The translations under genes were made by a program, and so were the position numbers. From Ditylenchus dipsaci (lineage: Eukaryota; Nematoda; Chromadorea; Rhabditida; Anguinidae): a stretch of DNA of 64,000 bases. Positions 25,170-36,300 of this stretch are shown here, piece after piece. Numbering within the stretch: the stretch's first letter is position 1; every line of letters starts with the position of its first letter. The stretch spans positions 372,001 to 436,000 of the forward strand of contig SADC01001334.1 of assembly GCA_004194705.1 (NCBI GenBank). Direction: 5' to 3'. The notes beneath the pieces were generated by a model, which worked only from the letters and a program-made list of their open reading frames with translations, did not search any database and was not told where the DNA came from.

Positions 25170-26270
25170 TTAAAGGACCACGGTTTTTGCGCGCAGCGAC
25201 TGTCCCGGCCAATCAAAATAATTTTTCCGAATCATTGGACTCCTGTGCAGATTTTTCAACCTGCTTTCTAACAAAACAAGGCCTAGAATTTAATTTGGTT
25301 GCAGTTCAGAATCCCCCGGGGACTGATCAGGTGGAGGAGATAACTTCATATTCGTGTTTCTCGACCCGATTTCATGAGAAAGCCGGCTGTTTTTTTGGTT
25401 CTGAGAAAAAAAATTTTTTCGAACCACAGGGGGGGTATCATGGGTTTTTAGTCAAAATTTGAAAATTTAAATTGGCGCCTTTTGAATTTAAAAAGGAATA
25501 AGGGCTGTATTGGGAGGGGAAGGGAATAAAAGGGGCCACTTTTATGGCAGAACATTATAAATTGATTATCTATATTCTTCGACTGCCTCACCATGTTTTC
25601 AACTGGGTGGCAAAAAAAGACTCTATATGCATTTTATGGTCAAGAGTACTTCTCGGAATCATGTCTAAGGTAAGTGAGTGCGCGCATCTCTAACTCTCAA
25701 GCCCCTGCGCCCCTTCGGGGGCGCAGGGGCGGGGCTTGGAGTTGAGATGCGCACACCCACATACCTTAGACACAAAATCACTCGAAAGTGACTCTGGATG
25801 CATGAAAAGCATGCATACCAGAGTTTATTTATGCGGTAGGCCCAGTATCAAAACTATGTTCAACATTTTCTGTTAGTGGGCCCTGTGTGATTAGTGGCCC
25901 CCTTTTATTCCTTCCCCTCCCTATACAGCCCTTATCCCTTTTAAATTCAAAAGGCGCCAATTTAAATTTTTCAAATTTTGACTAAAAAACCATGATATCC
26001 CCCCTGTGGTTCGAAAAAATTTTTTTTTTCTCAGAACCAAAAAAAACAGCCGGCTTTCTCATGAAATCGGGGTCGAGAAACACGAATATGAAGTTATCTC
26101 CTCCACTGATCAGTCCCCGTGGGGGGGGGTATTCTGAACTCAAGCCTTTAATTTCAGGTATAGTTTTATTAGAAGCCAAGTTGAAAATTCCGTACTGAAG
26201 TCCAATTATTCGAAAAAAATTGAATTGGCAGGGTACAATCGCTGCGCGCAATAACCATGGTCCTTTAAAG
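25170..26270. repeat. 1.1-kb palindrome around an R1 repeat
   Basis: Arms 25170-25610 and 25880-26270 are inverted copies (tips TAAAGGACCA.. / ..TGGTCCTTTA; joint CTGATCAGGTGGAGGAGATA). The centre is an R1 repeat with a strong GC hairpin. A piece of the same arm occurs at 29400-29560. Confidence 0.75.
25610..25875. repeat. R1 dispersed repeat with GC hairpin
   Basis: ATGTCTAAGGTAAGTGAGTG, a hairpin of CCCCTGCGCCCC around TTCG (about 25698-25732), ACATACCTTAGACAC and GCATACCAGAGTTTATTTAT. It is the centre of the 25170-26270 palindrome. Confidence 0.7.
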
Positions 26271-26284
26271 GGGGGGGAACTTCC

Positions 26285-26330
26285 TATACGCATCGCCTAG
26301 GTCACAGGTTCGACTACCACTGGCTGTAAA
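26285..26330 (+). repeat. tRNA-derived half-element, GGTTCGACTACC type
   Basis: CATCGCCTAGGTCACAGG followed by TTCGACTACCACTG contains a B-box-like core. It is inverted at 15000-15050 and diverged at 45090-45135, each time beside a G/C homopolymer run. Confidence 0.45.
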
Positions 26331-26614
26331 CCATATTTTTTCTCTTTTTATTTACAAGTTTAGTGTCAAAATGACCCTCACACTCTTGGCTATTTAATAA
26401 TACTATCAGAAACAGGCTTTTAAAACTATCAGAGCTTGTAACCAGGCTAAAATAGGCCAAATTTCCGAAAATCGATCGTTTTCGGGGTTTTTCTTTGACT
26501 GGTTTCACTGAAAATTTCTGACTTTTTTCTACAAGTCACAAGTTTCATATACCAAAATGTAGCCAAGACTCTAGGCTTTCATTTGAGCTATAAAATAAAG
26601 ACAAAGTTAGTATT

Positions 26615-26757
26615 AGAGCTGGAAACGGGACGGGATCCGACGGGATCCCGATCCGCCCGATCGATTTTTGGGCGAAATCCCGTCCGGAATCCCGCCCGAT
26701 CATTTTCCGCCTTTTTTCCGCCCCATCCCGGAATTTGGCGAATCCCGACGAAAATTT
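26615..26757. repeat. GATCCCGTCCGG phrase element
   Basis: Iterated CGGGACGGGATCCGACGGG-type phrases on the left and CCGCCCCATCCCGGAATTTG on the right, with inverted relation. It looks like a simple-composition MITE; the boundaries are not fixed. Confidence 0.45.
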
Positions 26758-27294
26758 ATCAAATCAAATAACATACATTTGACGCATTTTCTTTGCGAAA
26801 TTGATTTTTTTGCTCTCTTTCCGATATAATTTAGACTTGATTGTTATAGCTATGAGCGTTATTTGGAGCATAGAACTTTTCGAAAAACGTCATCGTTTGA
26901 AGCCAAATGCGAAATGTGCAAAAAATCAATCAAAATGTCGGCTCAATAACGGTGTGTGGTACTGGCTCAAAACGACCGTGTGAGCCGTTTAAGAGAAACG
27001 CCAGGAGAAACGCCTTTGAGAAACGTCTTTGACCAGACGTAGGCATTCGAAGCGATCCACCACCAGCGAGCGAGAATGAGCGAATAATTTGGAAAGGCCA
27101 CTAACTGTTTAGTTCAGATTTAAGTCCACCACATCCTCAGGCAAGCAGCTTTTCGGTATTCGGCATAGGCTTCGGAGAATAGCTTAGTCATCAGTAGTTT
27201 TCACTTTCGCGGCATCCACCCTATACGGAGCTGTGCAGTCCAGAGAGAATTTGAAGCGAGAAACCCAATTTCGAATTTGATCGGATCACTGTCA

Positions 27295-27522
27295 TCAGCG
27301 AGAAGATTCCATGTCGGGCAATTGAGGCAGCAAAGAGATAGTAGCTGGAGCATTCAGAAGATGTTCACCACCACCAGCTTGTTGTTGGAAGAGAGCCATC
27401 ATCTGAGCTATTTGCTGTTGCTGCGCTTCTATTTGAACTTGTTGAGCGTGATTCTGAGCAAGTTGCTGTTTCTGAGCTTCACGGTTTTGATCCAGCATTT
27501 CTTTGAGCAAATCAATATCCAT
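27295..27522 (-). pseudogene. Gag start of a Ty3-like LTR retroelement (truncated)
   Basis: The minus-strand ORF begins MDIDLLKEMLDQNREAQKQQ and continues as a Gln-rich coiled coil ending in QMMALFQQQ, a pattern common at the start of invertebrate Ty3-type gag genes. It stops after about 75 codons and no capsid, protease or polymerase follows. Immediately upstream on the minus strand (about 27520-27535) is TTGGCGCAGTCGC, a primer-binding-site-like sequence. The transcribed DNA beyond it (27540-27780) would correspond to leader and LTR. This is probably the relic of the 5' end of one element. A plus-strand ORF over the same bases is a shadow. Confidence 0.55.
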
Positions 27523-28319
27523 AGCGACTGCGCCAATGTTGTAGCTTGGAAGCGGATAGATAGCTGAGAGCGGAATAAACGATAACTTTATTTCACGAGC
27601 ACAACAATAATCTTATGATCCAAGAGCAACAATAGTCCTGACCAGGAATCGTAGTCGTGTCAAGACAATTACAGATTCAAACAGGCAATACAACAGTTAT
27701 GTGTGAACTTTTTTCGAGTCTTTCTTTATATACGAATCTTTATATTCGAAACTTTATATACTATTTGGCATGTGTGGGTGTGTGGGGCATCTTTACCCCC
27801 ACCACTCAATTAACCGTGACCCCCACCAGTAAATCAGCTTGGAGGACTAGGGCGAAAATTGTGTGTCGCCTAGTGTCGGGGTGGGTGTGTCGCCACTTTT
27901 GTGTTTCAGCCCATTTTCTGCCATTTTTTGCAAAACCTATGTCGGATATCTTTACAGAACCCTGAAGTATAACAACTTTGCTTTTTTTAAGCATGAATAC
28001 GTATAATTGAAAAAGCTTCTAAAAATTTTTTTCTTGTCCTCCAAATTCGAGGTGCGGATTTACGCCTGGATTTGGGTTCAAGCCCAAGTTTCTCATGATT
28101 TTTACAAACCTGTGTTGGATTTCTATCCAGAACCTTGAAGAATAACATCTTAGCTTACTTTTAAGCACAAATACATATAATCCAAGTTGCTTCTAGAAAA
28201 ACTTTTTCTTGCCTACCAAATTTGATTGGCAACCTGGATTTTTAACTGGATTTTGTGTGGATTTTTGTTTTCAAACCCAATCTTTAGCCATTTTTTGCAA
28301 GCTTATGTCATATTTTTGT

Positions 28320-28980
28320 CCGGAACCCCCAAAAAGGGTGGTTAGGAGTGCCGGGAATGTGACTAGGTGTGCCAAGAGAGTGGTTGGGGTGCCAGGAGAG
28401 TACGTAGGTGTGCCAGGAGGGTGTTAGGGGTGCCAGTAGAGTGGGCAGGTGTTCAGTAGCGTTGCCAGGAGGGTGATTAGGGGTGTCAGGGTCATAGGTA
28501 GGAGTGCCGGGAGGAAGGATAGGTGTGCCAGTAGGGTGGTTAAGTGTCCCGAGGAAGTGGCTAAGAGTGCCATGAGTGGATGCATATGTTAAACAAGTTA
28601 ACCGAGTAGGTTAGGAGAGTGCTTAGATAGGGTACAGATTTTGTAAGAAGGGCGCCTGTAAGGCGCCAATCAACCCAGGCTCACATATAAAATGGAGGCG
28701 CTTATTGGCGCCTGTTGCACCCAGGTAGGGGTACCTAAAACGAATTTACCCATGAGGGTGCTACCCACTAAGAGAAAAGCCAGGAGGAAGGTACCTAGGA
28801 GGAGAGTAGCCATGAAGGATTAACCCGGAGGAGGGTAGCCAGGAGGCAAGTATCCAGTAAGAAGAGAAGCGCCAGTTTTCGAAGAGAGGAGAGAAACGCC
28901 AGGAGGAAGAGAGATGCCGTTCTAAGAGAAACGCCAGAAGGAAGGTACCTAGGAGAAGGATAACCAGGAGTGGGTATGTG
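28320..28980. repeat. Degenerate minisatellite (GGTGCCAGGAGGGTG type)
   Basis: Imperfect ~20-24-bp units such as GGGTGCCAGGAGAGTACGTA run to about 28570, then GCCAGGAGGAAGGTACCTAG-type units to 28980. It resembles minisatellites in the 5.2-kb element. Confidence 0.6.
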
Positions 28981-29608
28981 ATCGATTAATATTTACGGAC
29001 ACGGAGAATTCGTCACCTCGGCCGATTCGTCACTCGGGACGATTCGTCACCTCCTACTAAAATGGGACAATTCTTCACCTATCAATAAAACCGGACGATT
29101 CGTCACCTACTTTCGAAATTCATTTTAAAGTGCTCATCGTTCATCTTTTTTTCTAACCCAATGAAGTTATTCATTCATCATGTCAGTTTTCTTCGCCATT
29201 CTTGGTCTTAAATTTTCTTCTCTGTTGATATTATTTCCACTAATGCTGTATCCTTATCGCTTTCAATGGATACATTAAATATTGTCACGGACGTTTTGTC
29301 CTTGATGGATATCATCTAGTATCAATCAGTCGTATAGGTTCAGGGGTGAAAGACTGATCGAACCTTGTATTATGTAAGTGGTGAATAAATTTAGGTTGCA
29401 GTGACGAATCCAATCCCCCCCCCCACAGGGATTAATCAGGTGGAGGAGATAATTTCATATTCGTGTTTCTCGACCCCGATTTCATGAGAAAGCCGCGCGT
29501 GTTTTTAATTCTGAGAAAAAAAATTTTCGAACCACAGGGGGTATCATGTTTTTTAGTCAAAATTTTAAAAATTAAAATTGCTCCTTTAGGTTTTCCACAT
29601 TTCTTGTC

Positions 29609-29767
29609 TTGGTCCCCCTGTTGTTTTTTGTTGAAAATGCCTTGTTCCCCCTCCCCTGTTGTTTTGAAGGTGATCATGGTCATAATCACAGTATCAATAT
29701 AACTATCATGGACAGGGGGCACCAAGGCATTTTTCAACAAAAAACAACAGGGGACCAAGGCAAAAAA
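29609..29767. repeat. Hairpin with CCTTGGTCCCC-type tips
   Basis: CTTGGTCCCCCTGTTGTTTT at 29610 is inverted at 29740-29767, with a second inner pair (TTGAAAATGCCTTG). Related to 2632-2921. Confidence 0.65.
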
Positions 29768-30001
29768 ATGTAGGCACCTAAAAGTGAATAGGGCCATATG
29801 GAGAAATTGTGAAGAAAATTCATGGAGGCAATGTTTAAAATCTTTTGTTTGGTTTTGTTCGCTTGAAAATGTTATTTTTGTTGTAGAATAAAAAGTTTGA
29901 GCCAATTTTAACGTGTTTTGGAAAATGTACTTATTTTTTGGTTCAAAATCTTATTTTTTCCAAAAATATACTTATTTTTGAAATTATGAGATGAGAGCCC
30001 T

Positions 30002-30243
30002 GCCGTATAACCTCTATTAAACGGGCCCCTACAGTTAACGTTTTTCAAATTTGCTTTGCCTTTTTAACCCCAATATTGTTTATTTCGAAACGGACGACCA
30101 CTCATTTTGTAGAGCTTCACAAACTATACAAAATGAGTGGTCGTCCGTTTCGAAAAATAAACAATATGGGGTTAAAAAGCAAAGCAAATTTGAAAAAACG
30201 TTAACTGTAGGGGGCCCGTTCAATAGAGGTTATATATACGGTA
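30002..30243. mobile_element. MITE of the CCGTATA-end group, copy 1
   Basis: The left tip CCGTATAACCTCTATTAAAC is inverted at the right (with an ATAT insertion). The body is a nearly perfect hairpin (CATTTTGTATAG-type centre near 30125). It is nested in the 28996-31100 element. Confidence 0.7.
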
Positions 30244-30660
30244 GTCATTTAGTATTTCGGTGGTGATTAAGGTGAAAAATGAGTAGCCAAGTGCCCAGTC
30301 TCTTAATTAGGTATGGGGGCGAAAGAGTTCATTCCAATCTCAACCCACTCCTTGTGAACTAGCTTCCAGCTACTACATCGTAGTCCTTTGCATCGCTTGG
30401 CGGCAAGACGGACTGGCGTGGCATCTTCTGCTAGTTTCCACGAGTAGGGATTAGCTCGGTCACCTGGGCGGGCCTTCCTTGTAATCCAACTAGAATACAG
30501 GTATGGGGCAAAAGAGCAATCGAACCATCTAGTATCCACTAGCCATATAGTTCAAATTACCGAAGGGCCATTACTCTACCCTCTCGACTCTAGTGGGTAA
30601 AACCACTGAAGGCAGTGGTCTCGGCCAAATCTATCGAAGGATATTACCCAGCTCCACGAC

Positions 30661-30837
30661 ATGCACTACGAACATTACTTGGCAGGACTTCAGCCTGAAA
30701 AGAAACAAAAAAAGTACTCTGACGCCGATGACATAATTCTAAAGAAGGTGCAGCAATATGCAAGAACTGATCCAGAAGACCTGGACCTCATGGAATATCT
30801 TCGAGGATTGGCCTTTAACTTTATTATGGATCAGTGA
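30661..30837 (+). CDS. 58-codon frame inside a 2.1-kb transposon
   Basis: From ATG 30661 to TGA 30835-30837 the frame encodes 58 residues with ordinary protein composition: HYEHYLAGLQPEKKQKKYSD, then ADDIILKKVQQYARTDPEDL, ending in LRGLAFNFIMDQ. The frame also opens slightly upstream of the ATG. An AATAAA lies near 30890, a plausible polyadenylation signal. I do not recognise the family. It could be the C-terminus of the element's own protein or a captured host exon. It lies between the terminal repeats at 28996 and 31100. Confidence 0.4.
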   Translation: MHYEHYLAGLQPEKKQKKYSDADDIILKKVQQYARTDPEDLDLMEYLRGLAFNFIMDQ

Positions 30838-31109
30838 TTGAGTTGTTATTTGTTTGATGTTTAGTTTTTGTTGCTATATTTTTGCCGAATAAAAGACCGA
30901 GGTGGAAATTTTAAACGATGAACATCTATTGAACTATTATTAATGTGTAACTGTTGTTAATTGCACAGTTATTATGCTAATAAGAAATAGGTGATGAATC
31001 GTCCGGTTTTATAGGTAGGTGACGAATCATCCCATTTTAGTAGGAAGTGACGAATTGTCCCGAGTGACGAATCGGCCGAGGTGACGAATTGTCACGGACC
31101 TTAATATTT

Positions 31110-32349
31110 ATGTAATTTTAAAATACGATAATGGCGCCGATAGGCGCCTGTTGCCTCTAGTAATCAATGTGCGTATTAGAATAGTACTTTATTTAGCTTA
31201 ATTTCTCAAAATTACACATTCAACCATTCCAACATCCTCGAAATCACCGAGAAACTTTGTTACCTCGACTTTCTGGAAATATTTTTTTTATATTGGCGCA
31301 CAAATAAAGGTGGATAAATTACTCAAAAAGTGCCGCGCAGATGTGTCAACTACCAGGTTCATCTACATGTAAGCCAAAAACTTCTCCAATTGAAAAAAAA
31401 CTGCACTCAGCTTTTAAAAAAACACACATTGGGAGCGCTTAGAAAGACTCTCAAAAAAGTTTTAAAATATTTTGACATAAAACTTTCATTCCGCTATGCA
31501 ATCGTTAAGTTTGGACACCGGATTCGTGTTCAGCGTGCTTGATTTGCTTATAAAAATGCCTTTAAAACTTATAACTAGGGTTGTTTAATTCCCGGGGAAT
31601 TGTAAATTTGCGAATTCTCCAGAACTCCCCGAAAAACGGGGTAATAGGAAATATGAATTTCCGATGCAAAACGCCAAAATTATTGACGAATAACATAAGG
31701 TCCCTTCAAAATAATTCCTTGATTGTAATGGCCGTAATCATAGTCGGGGTCAACTTTTTATTAAATTCAAAAAATGTCAATATTTATCTTTATATTTTTT
31801 TATTCTGATATTCATGACCCTAGGGCAAATTTTTGAGCTCTACATGAAAATATAGGCAGTTTTTCCGAGTGATTTGTTAAAATTCGACGCAGAAAAATTG
31901 GAGGATAAAAAAAGTTGAGGGGTCAACTGGGGTCAACTTGGGGTTAACATTATTCAAAATTTTGTAGAAACAAGATTTCAAATTTCTGTGAAAGCCATCT
32001 TGTAGACATCAAAAAGTTGATGGGGGGTCAAAATATCATATTTGGCACTTTTATTTCAAAAAATTGATATTTTAGTAATTTTAACAAAAGTTGACCCCTA
32101 AAAGTTGAGGGTCAACTCGACTATGATCACAGCCAATAACCTCGCGCTCGCGTTTTCGAACTTAAAAAATATTCCCAGAAAGACAGGCATTCAGGGAAAT
32201 GACCAAAGAAACTGACCTGTTCAAGCTAAATCCTTAGCAGTAACCATGGTTACGTAGGTGATTAAGCATTTTGTGTTGTATCACCTTTTTGTTTTCCTAG
32301 CACCAATTCCGATCATTTTATTTACACTTTTAGCTTTTTGAAAAATATT
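31110..32349. other. Upstream region of the RPGRIP1L homologue
   Basis: A phrase element beginning GGGTTGTTTAATTCCCGGGG lies near 31579, with AGTTGAGGGGTCAACTGGGG-type inverted pieces at 31740-32120. A TTTTCCTAG just before the start codon (about 32300) could end a 5'-UTR intron. No clear promoter motif is identified. Confidence 0.35.
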
Positions 32350-33338
32350 ATGCCTTCCAACATTCGACCAGCAATTGAAAAGTGGGATCGTATGGAACTC
32401 GAAGATAAATTCCACTCTATGTCTGAACAAAATTTAAGTTTAAAGAAGCAGAATAATCAATTGCAAAAAGAGCTTAAAATGTAAGTTTATTTGTGTCTAA
32501 TTTGCTAAAGCGTATATTTTTGTAATGCTGCAGACCCCTCAAAATTATTCACCCATTTTTGAAAATAATTCAAGTTTTCTAAATTAAATTACTTGCTTTC
32601 ATTGTCCTTTTTTATTTTTTTGTGAAAAGTGTGGTAAAAGCTCGAAAATTTGAAGATCCTCCGGGCAAGGGTGCCGGCCAGTGCTATAAATCCGACAATT
32701 TTTGCAATTTGAATTTTGGCGCTTTTCCAGCAATTTATTGTCTCAAATAGTGTTGACAATTTGGCTTGCTCGAGCCACAAAAGATGGTACAAATCGCAGA
32801 ACTTGCATGACATATTGCTCACGAGCTATTTAGCTCGCAAACAATAAATTTGGATCGCATTTCGCTCGCAACTTTTTTTCTTTTAGAGAACAAGAGGCTT
32901 CATTTTTTTTAAATGTGGGATTAATTTTCACACACTCTGTGGAAGCCCTAGATTATTTTCAAAATTAAGGTTTTTTTTTAATTTTAAAAAGTTAGTCACC
33001 TGTGGAGTCCCTCCGTCCAAGTTAGTCACCCATCATTTTTAGTTTGAATGGTCGTACAGGTGGTCGAGGAATAAAAGCCTTCCGCAATATTTCTGGGCAA
33101 GAAGGCAACGAAAGTGAAAGTTAAAACTGGAGAGAGAAAATCGTGTGCTTGAACAAAAAGTATGTTTAGCTAGGAATTTGAATTTACGCATTTAATTTCT
33201 TTTTAAATTCAAGGTAAAAGTTCTTAAGCATCAATTGCTTAGCTATGGCAGACCAAGTGTGTCTCAACACAGCGTACGTTTTTTCACAGAGTCTCAATAT
33301 AGTGGTACTTACAATGGCTCTAGGTCAATTGGTCGACG
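32350..33338 (+). CDS. RPGRIP1L: RPGRIP1L homologue: N-terminal coiled-coil exons
   Basis: Exon 1 begins at ATG 32350. It encodes MELEDKFHSMSEQNLSLKKQ, matching the conserved family start (ELEDRF..LHDEN..LK), and ends at a GTAAGT donor (32481). A segment ending 33159 encodes LERENRVLEQK. After a 54-bp intron it continues from 33214 with VKVLKHQLLSYGRPS and TYNGSRSIGRR, which aligns with the family's LE.QN..LK....K.QL and SRINTGRR segments. The exon ends at 33338 in the phase needed by the exon at 37798. The link between exon 1 and LERENR is unresolved: the frame phased from exon 1 has a TGA at 33115-33117, and the alternative frame (acceptor TTTTTAG near 33041) ends at a TAA just before. A possible extra exon near 32633-32690 encodes KARKFEDPPGKG. 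Confidence 0.7.
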
Positions 33339-36300
33339 GTCACAAGATCTACGAAATTATTATCACCTCCAATGCCAAACAAACTATACTATTTAGTCCG
33401 CAATTGTCTTGTGAAAACATTTTTTTGTACCAAAATGGTGTTTGCACTATCAAATATCTCAATAATCAATCAGTACCTGGTAGGTAACCACTCTATAATG
33501 GTCGACCCCAAATTTTAGGGAATTTTTCTGAATGAGCATACAAAACATGCTATTACACGGTTTATAAAGAACAAAAACCGGCTTGAAGACCTAAGAAACT
33601 GAGGTAGTCCCAATCCTCGAGGTAGACAACTTGACTTTGTCGACTAGTATAATTTCTTATTTGGAAGACTTTAAAGGGGAATGCCCACGCTAATAAGAGG
33701 TGGTGCCCGGGAATTTGAATTGTTTTCCTAATCATTGAACTTTTGTATGGATTTTCAACTTGGTTTCTAACAAACCATACCTAAAATTAAATTCTAGGCC
33801 TTGTTTTGTTAGAAACCAAGTAAAAAATCCGTACAGAAGTTCAATGATTAGGAAAAAAAAATTGAATTCCCGGGCACCACCTCTTATTATCGTGGGCATG
33901 CCACTTTAAAGAGGCATGCTCGTCACCGATGGGAATATTTTGAAAGGCGGGTACCAGTGAAATACAAACGAGAATTAAAATGTATCATTTCGGTAAAAGT
34001 GAAGTAAAATGATGGCTGCAAGAAATTTCGTTATGATAAAATTTCGGGCGCTACTATAGAATACCCCCCCCCTCCAAAATCCGACCTTTAAAAAATGCTG
34101 TAACTACCCTTGCAAACAACAAGTTTAGCTTAGCCCTTAGGCTTGGGGTAGGCCAGCGCACGGAAGTTGTGACTAATAAAGAGTTTGCGCATATTTTCAT
34201 AAATTTGGGTGTTTGGCTGAATGTGATGGCCAAAGTCCAGCATATTCCACATTGCGGGGGTTAGGGGTTAACACATGTATGTACGCTTATCCCTTGCAAT
34301 GTGGAGTGTGCTGGTCTTTGGCCGCGAAGCGGCCAAATACCCTTGGTATGTCTAAATAAGTATCTTTACAGGTATACATATATACCCCTAGAGATATTTT
34401 ACTCTTTTGAGTTTCAAATTCGAGAAACGTTTCTCGAAAATGAAAAAAGTTTCATTTTCGAGAAACGTCTATGCACCCATTTTATCATTCGATGCAAAAT
34501 TGAAAAACAGTGCACTCATCGAGCACTGGATAAAATAGCATAGTTTTGCTAAAATACCCTAAAATATACTTATTTTGAGCAAATGTCTTTATTTTCAAAA
34601 TTTGGAGACCATAACCCTGCTTTAAAAAAAATTTGTCTAACTCGTTTTGAGACTATTTGGAGGCGTTCTGTTTGGAGGCGTGTTATATCGAAGTGCTGTT
34701 ATATCGAGAGTAGACTGTGTATTACAAATAAAGACTTTATTAAAACAATAACAGCTACCTTTGAGATTAAGTTTATTAAATTTTCGGCGCTAGTAGCGAA
34801 TACCTCCCCCCCCAAGAATCCGACCTTATAAAATTGCTGTAACTACCCTTGCAAACAACAAGTTTAGGCTTAGCCCTTAGGCTTGGGGGTAGGCCAGCGC
34901 ACGGAAGTTGTGACTAATAAAGAGTTTACGCATATTTTCATAAATTTGGGTAGTCTTTACTTAAGTTTCAGAAGGAAAAATTTTTAGGGGGGGGGTTTGA
35001 TCTATAGTAGGGTCCGATTTCGTAACAACGAATTTTCGTTAGAGCGAATTTGCTGTAAGATACATTTCGTAACAGCGACAATTCGTAAGAAACTTTTTTC
35101 GTAACAAACTCTTACGTAATAAAGTCGACGCTTGATATAACGAACTCCCCAAAAGTTCGTTCCCACCTTGGGTCCAACACTTTCTTTACCTCGATTTTTC
35201 AAATTTTTTGCCAAATGTCTTTGGCTAGTCCATTTGAAACATCGCAAGGATTCCAATTTCACCGGTCGCTTTTGTAAATCGCAACAGTTTTGCCAAAAAG
35301 ACCCACGCCGCTCGATACAACGGACCCCTATTTTCAAAAAAGATGTTCGTTATATCGAGCGGCGCGGGTCTTTTCGGCAAAACTGTTGCGATTTACAAAA
35401 ACGACCGGTGAAATCTGAATCCTTGCGATTTTTCTGATTAGAGTGAAGGCAAAAAAAAGTGTCGGACCCTAGGTGGGAACGAACTTTTGGGGGCTCGTTG
35501 TATCGAGCGTCGACTGTAGCAATATAGGGCAATATTTTTTTTACCCAGATTCACTTATTTCTGTCTCAGATTCACTTATTTCTGTCTCAGATTTTAGTTT
35601 TGGCTAATTAGATCAAAAATATTCAACTTTTTTTTGAAAGCTTTAACACCATCTTGTAGCCCTGCGACTCTAGTTTCAAATGGCTGTAACTAATTTCTCC
35701 CGCCAAATTACTGATTTACCTCGCCAAATTAATTTTTTGTCCCGCCAAATTTGAATTTTGAGCAAAATACTCATTTACCCCGCCCAATTACTGTTTTACC
35801 CCGCTAAATTTTAATTTACCCCACCAAATTCGAATTTTTTAGTCAAATATTGCAGTAAATTTTGCAGGAATACGAATTTAATAGTCAAAAATAACTTGGA
35901 TCGCCAGAATCCCACCCCGGAATGGCCAGAAGCCCCTGAAAGTTGGTTTTTTGGGGTTTACTATAGGGGGGGGTTAAAATTTTTGCGAAAAATCGATTGA
36001 GCGCATCAGATTTCGGGTCCGATGGGCTTAATAGCTCAGAATTCCACCCGTTACCATTCTTAACCTTCTTAACTCACTCTAAACCATCCCAGTCTGCTCC
36101 GTATCTAACTACCCTAAATCAGTGCTTAGGGTGGTTTAAGATGGTTAAGAATGGTTGAGGGTGGAATTCTGAGCAATTAAGCCTATCGGACCCGAAATCT
36201 GATCCGCTCAATTGAATTTTCGCAAAAAGATTACAACCCCCCCCCCCCCTAGTAAACCCCCCAAAAACCGACTTTCAGGGCTTCTGGCCACTCTGGGTGG

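Larger units (their letters stand above)
28996..31100. mobile_element. 2.1-kb transposon with phrase-repeat termini and perfect 10-bp target duplication
   Basis: Both ends are built from variants of GATTCGTCACCT spaced by short unique bases: left 28996-29111, right 30985-31100 inverted. TTAATATTTA flanks both sides exactly (28986-28995 and 31101-31110). The interior carries a fragment shared with the palindrome at 25170-26270 (about 29400-29560), a hairpin (29609-29767), a MITE (30002-30243) and the 58-codon frame at 30661-30837. No transposase was recognised. A 9-11-bp duplication suggests a Mutator-like mechanism. Confidence 0.7.

Noticed and set aside
27277..27567. Plus-strand 96-codon ORF
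   Set aside because: It is the complement of the Gln-rich gag start on the minus strand.
29432..29905. 157-codon minus-strand ORF
   Set aside because: It crosses a hairpin, a fragment of the 25.2-26.3 kb palindrome and unique DNA; composition is not protein-like.
34583..34831. 82-codon ORF with an identical twin at 62416-62676
   Set aside because: Identity is explained by the duplicated repeat block; it crosses a transposon end and the R2 repeat, with no domain.
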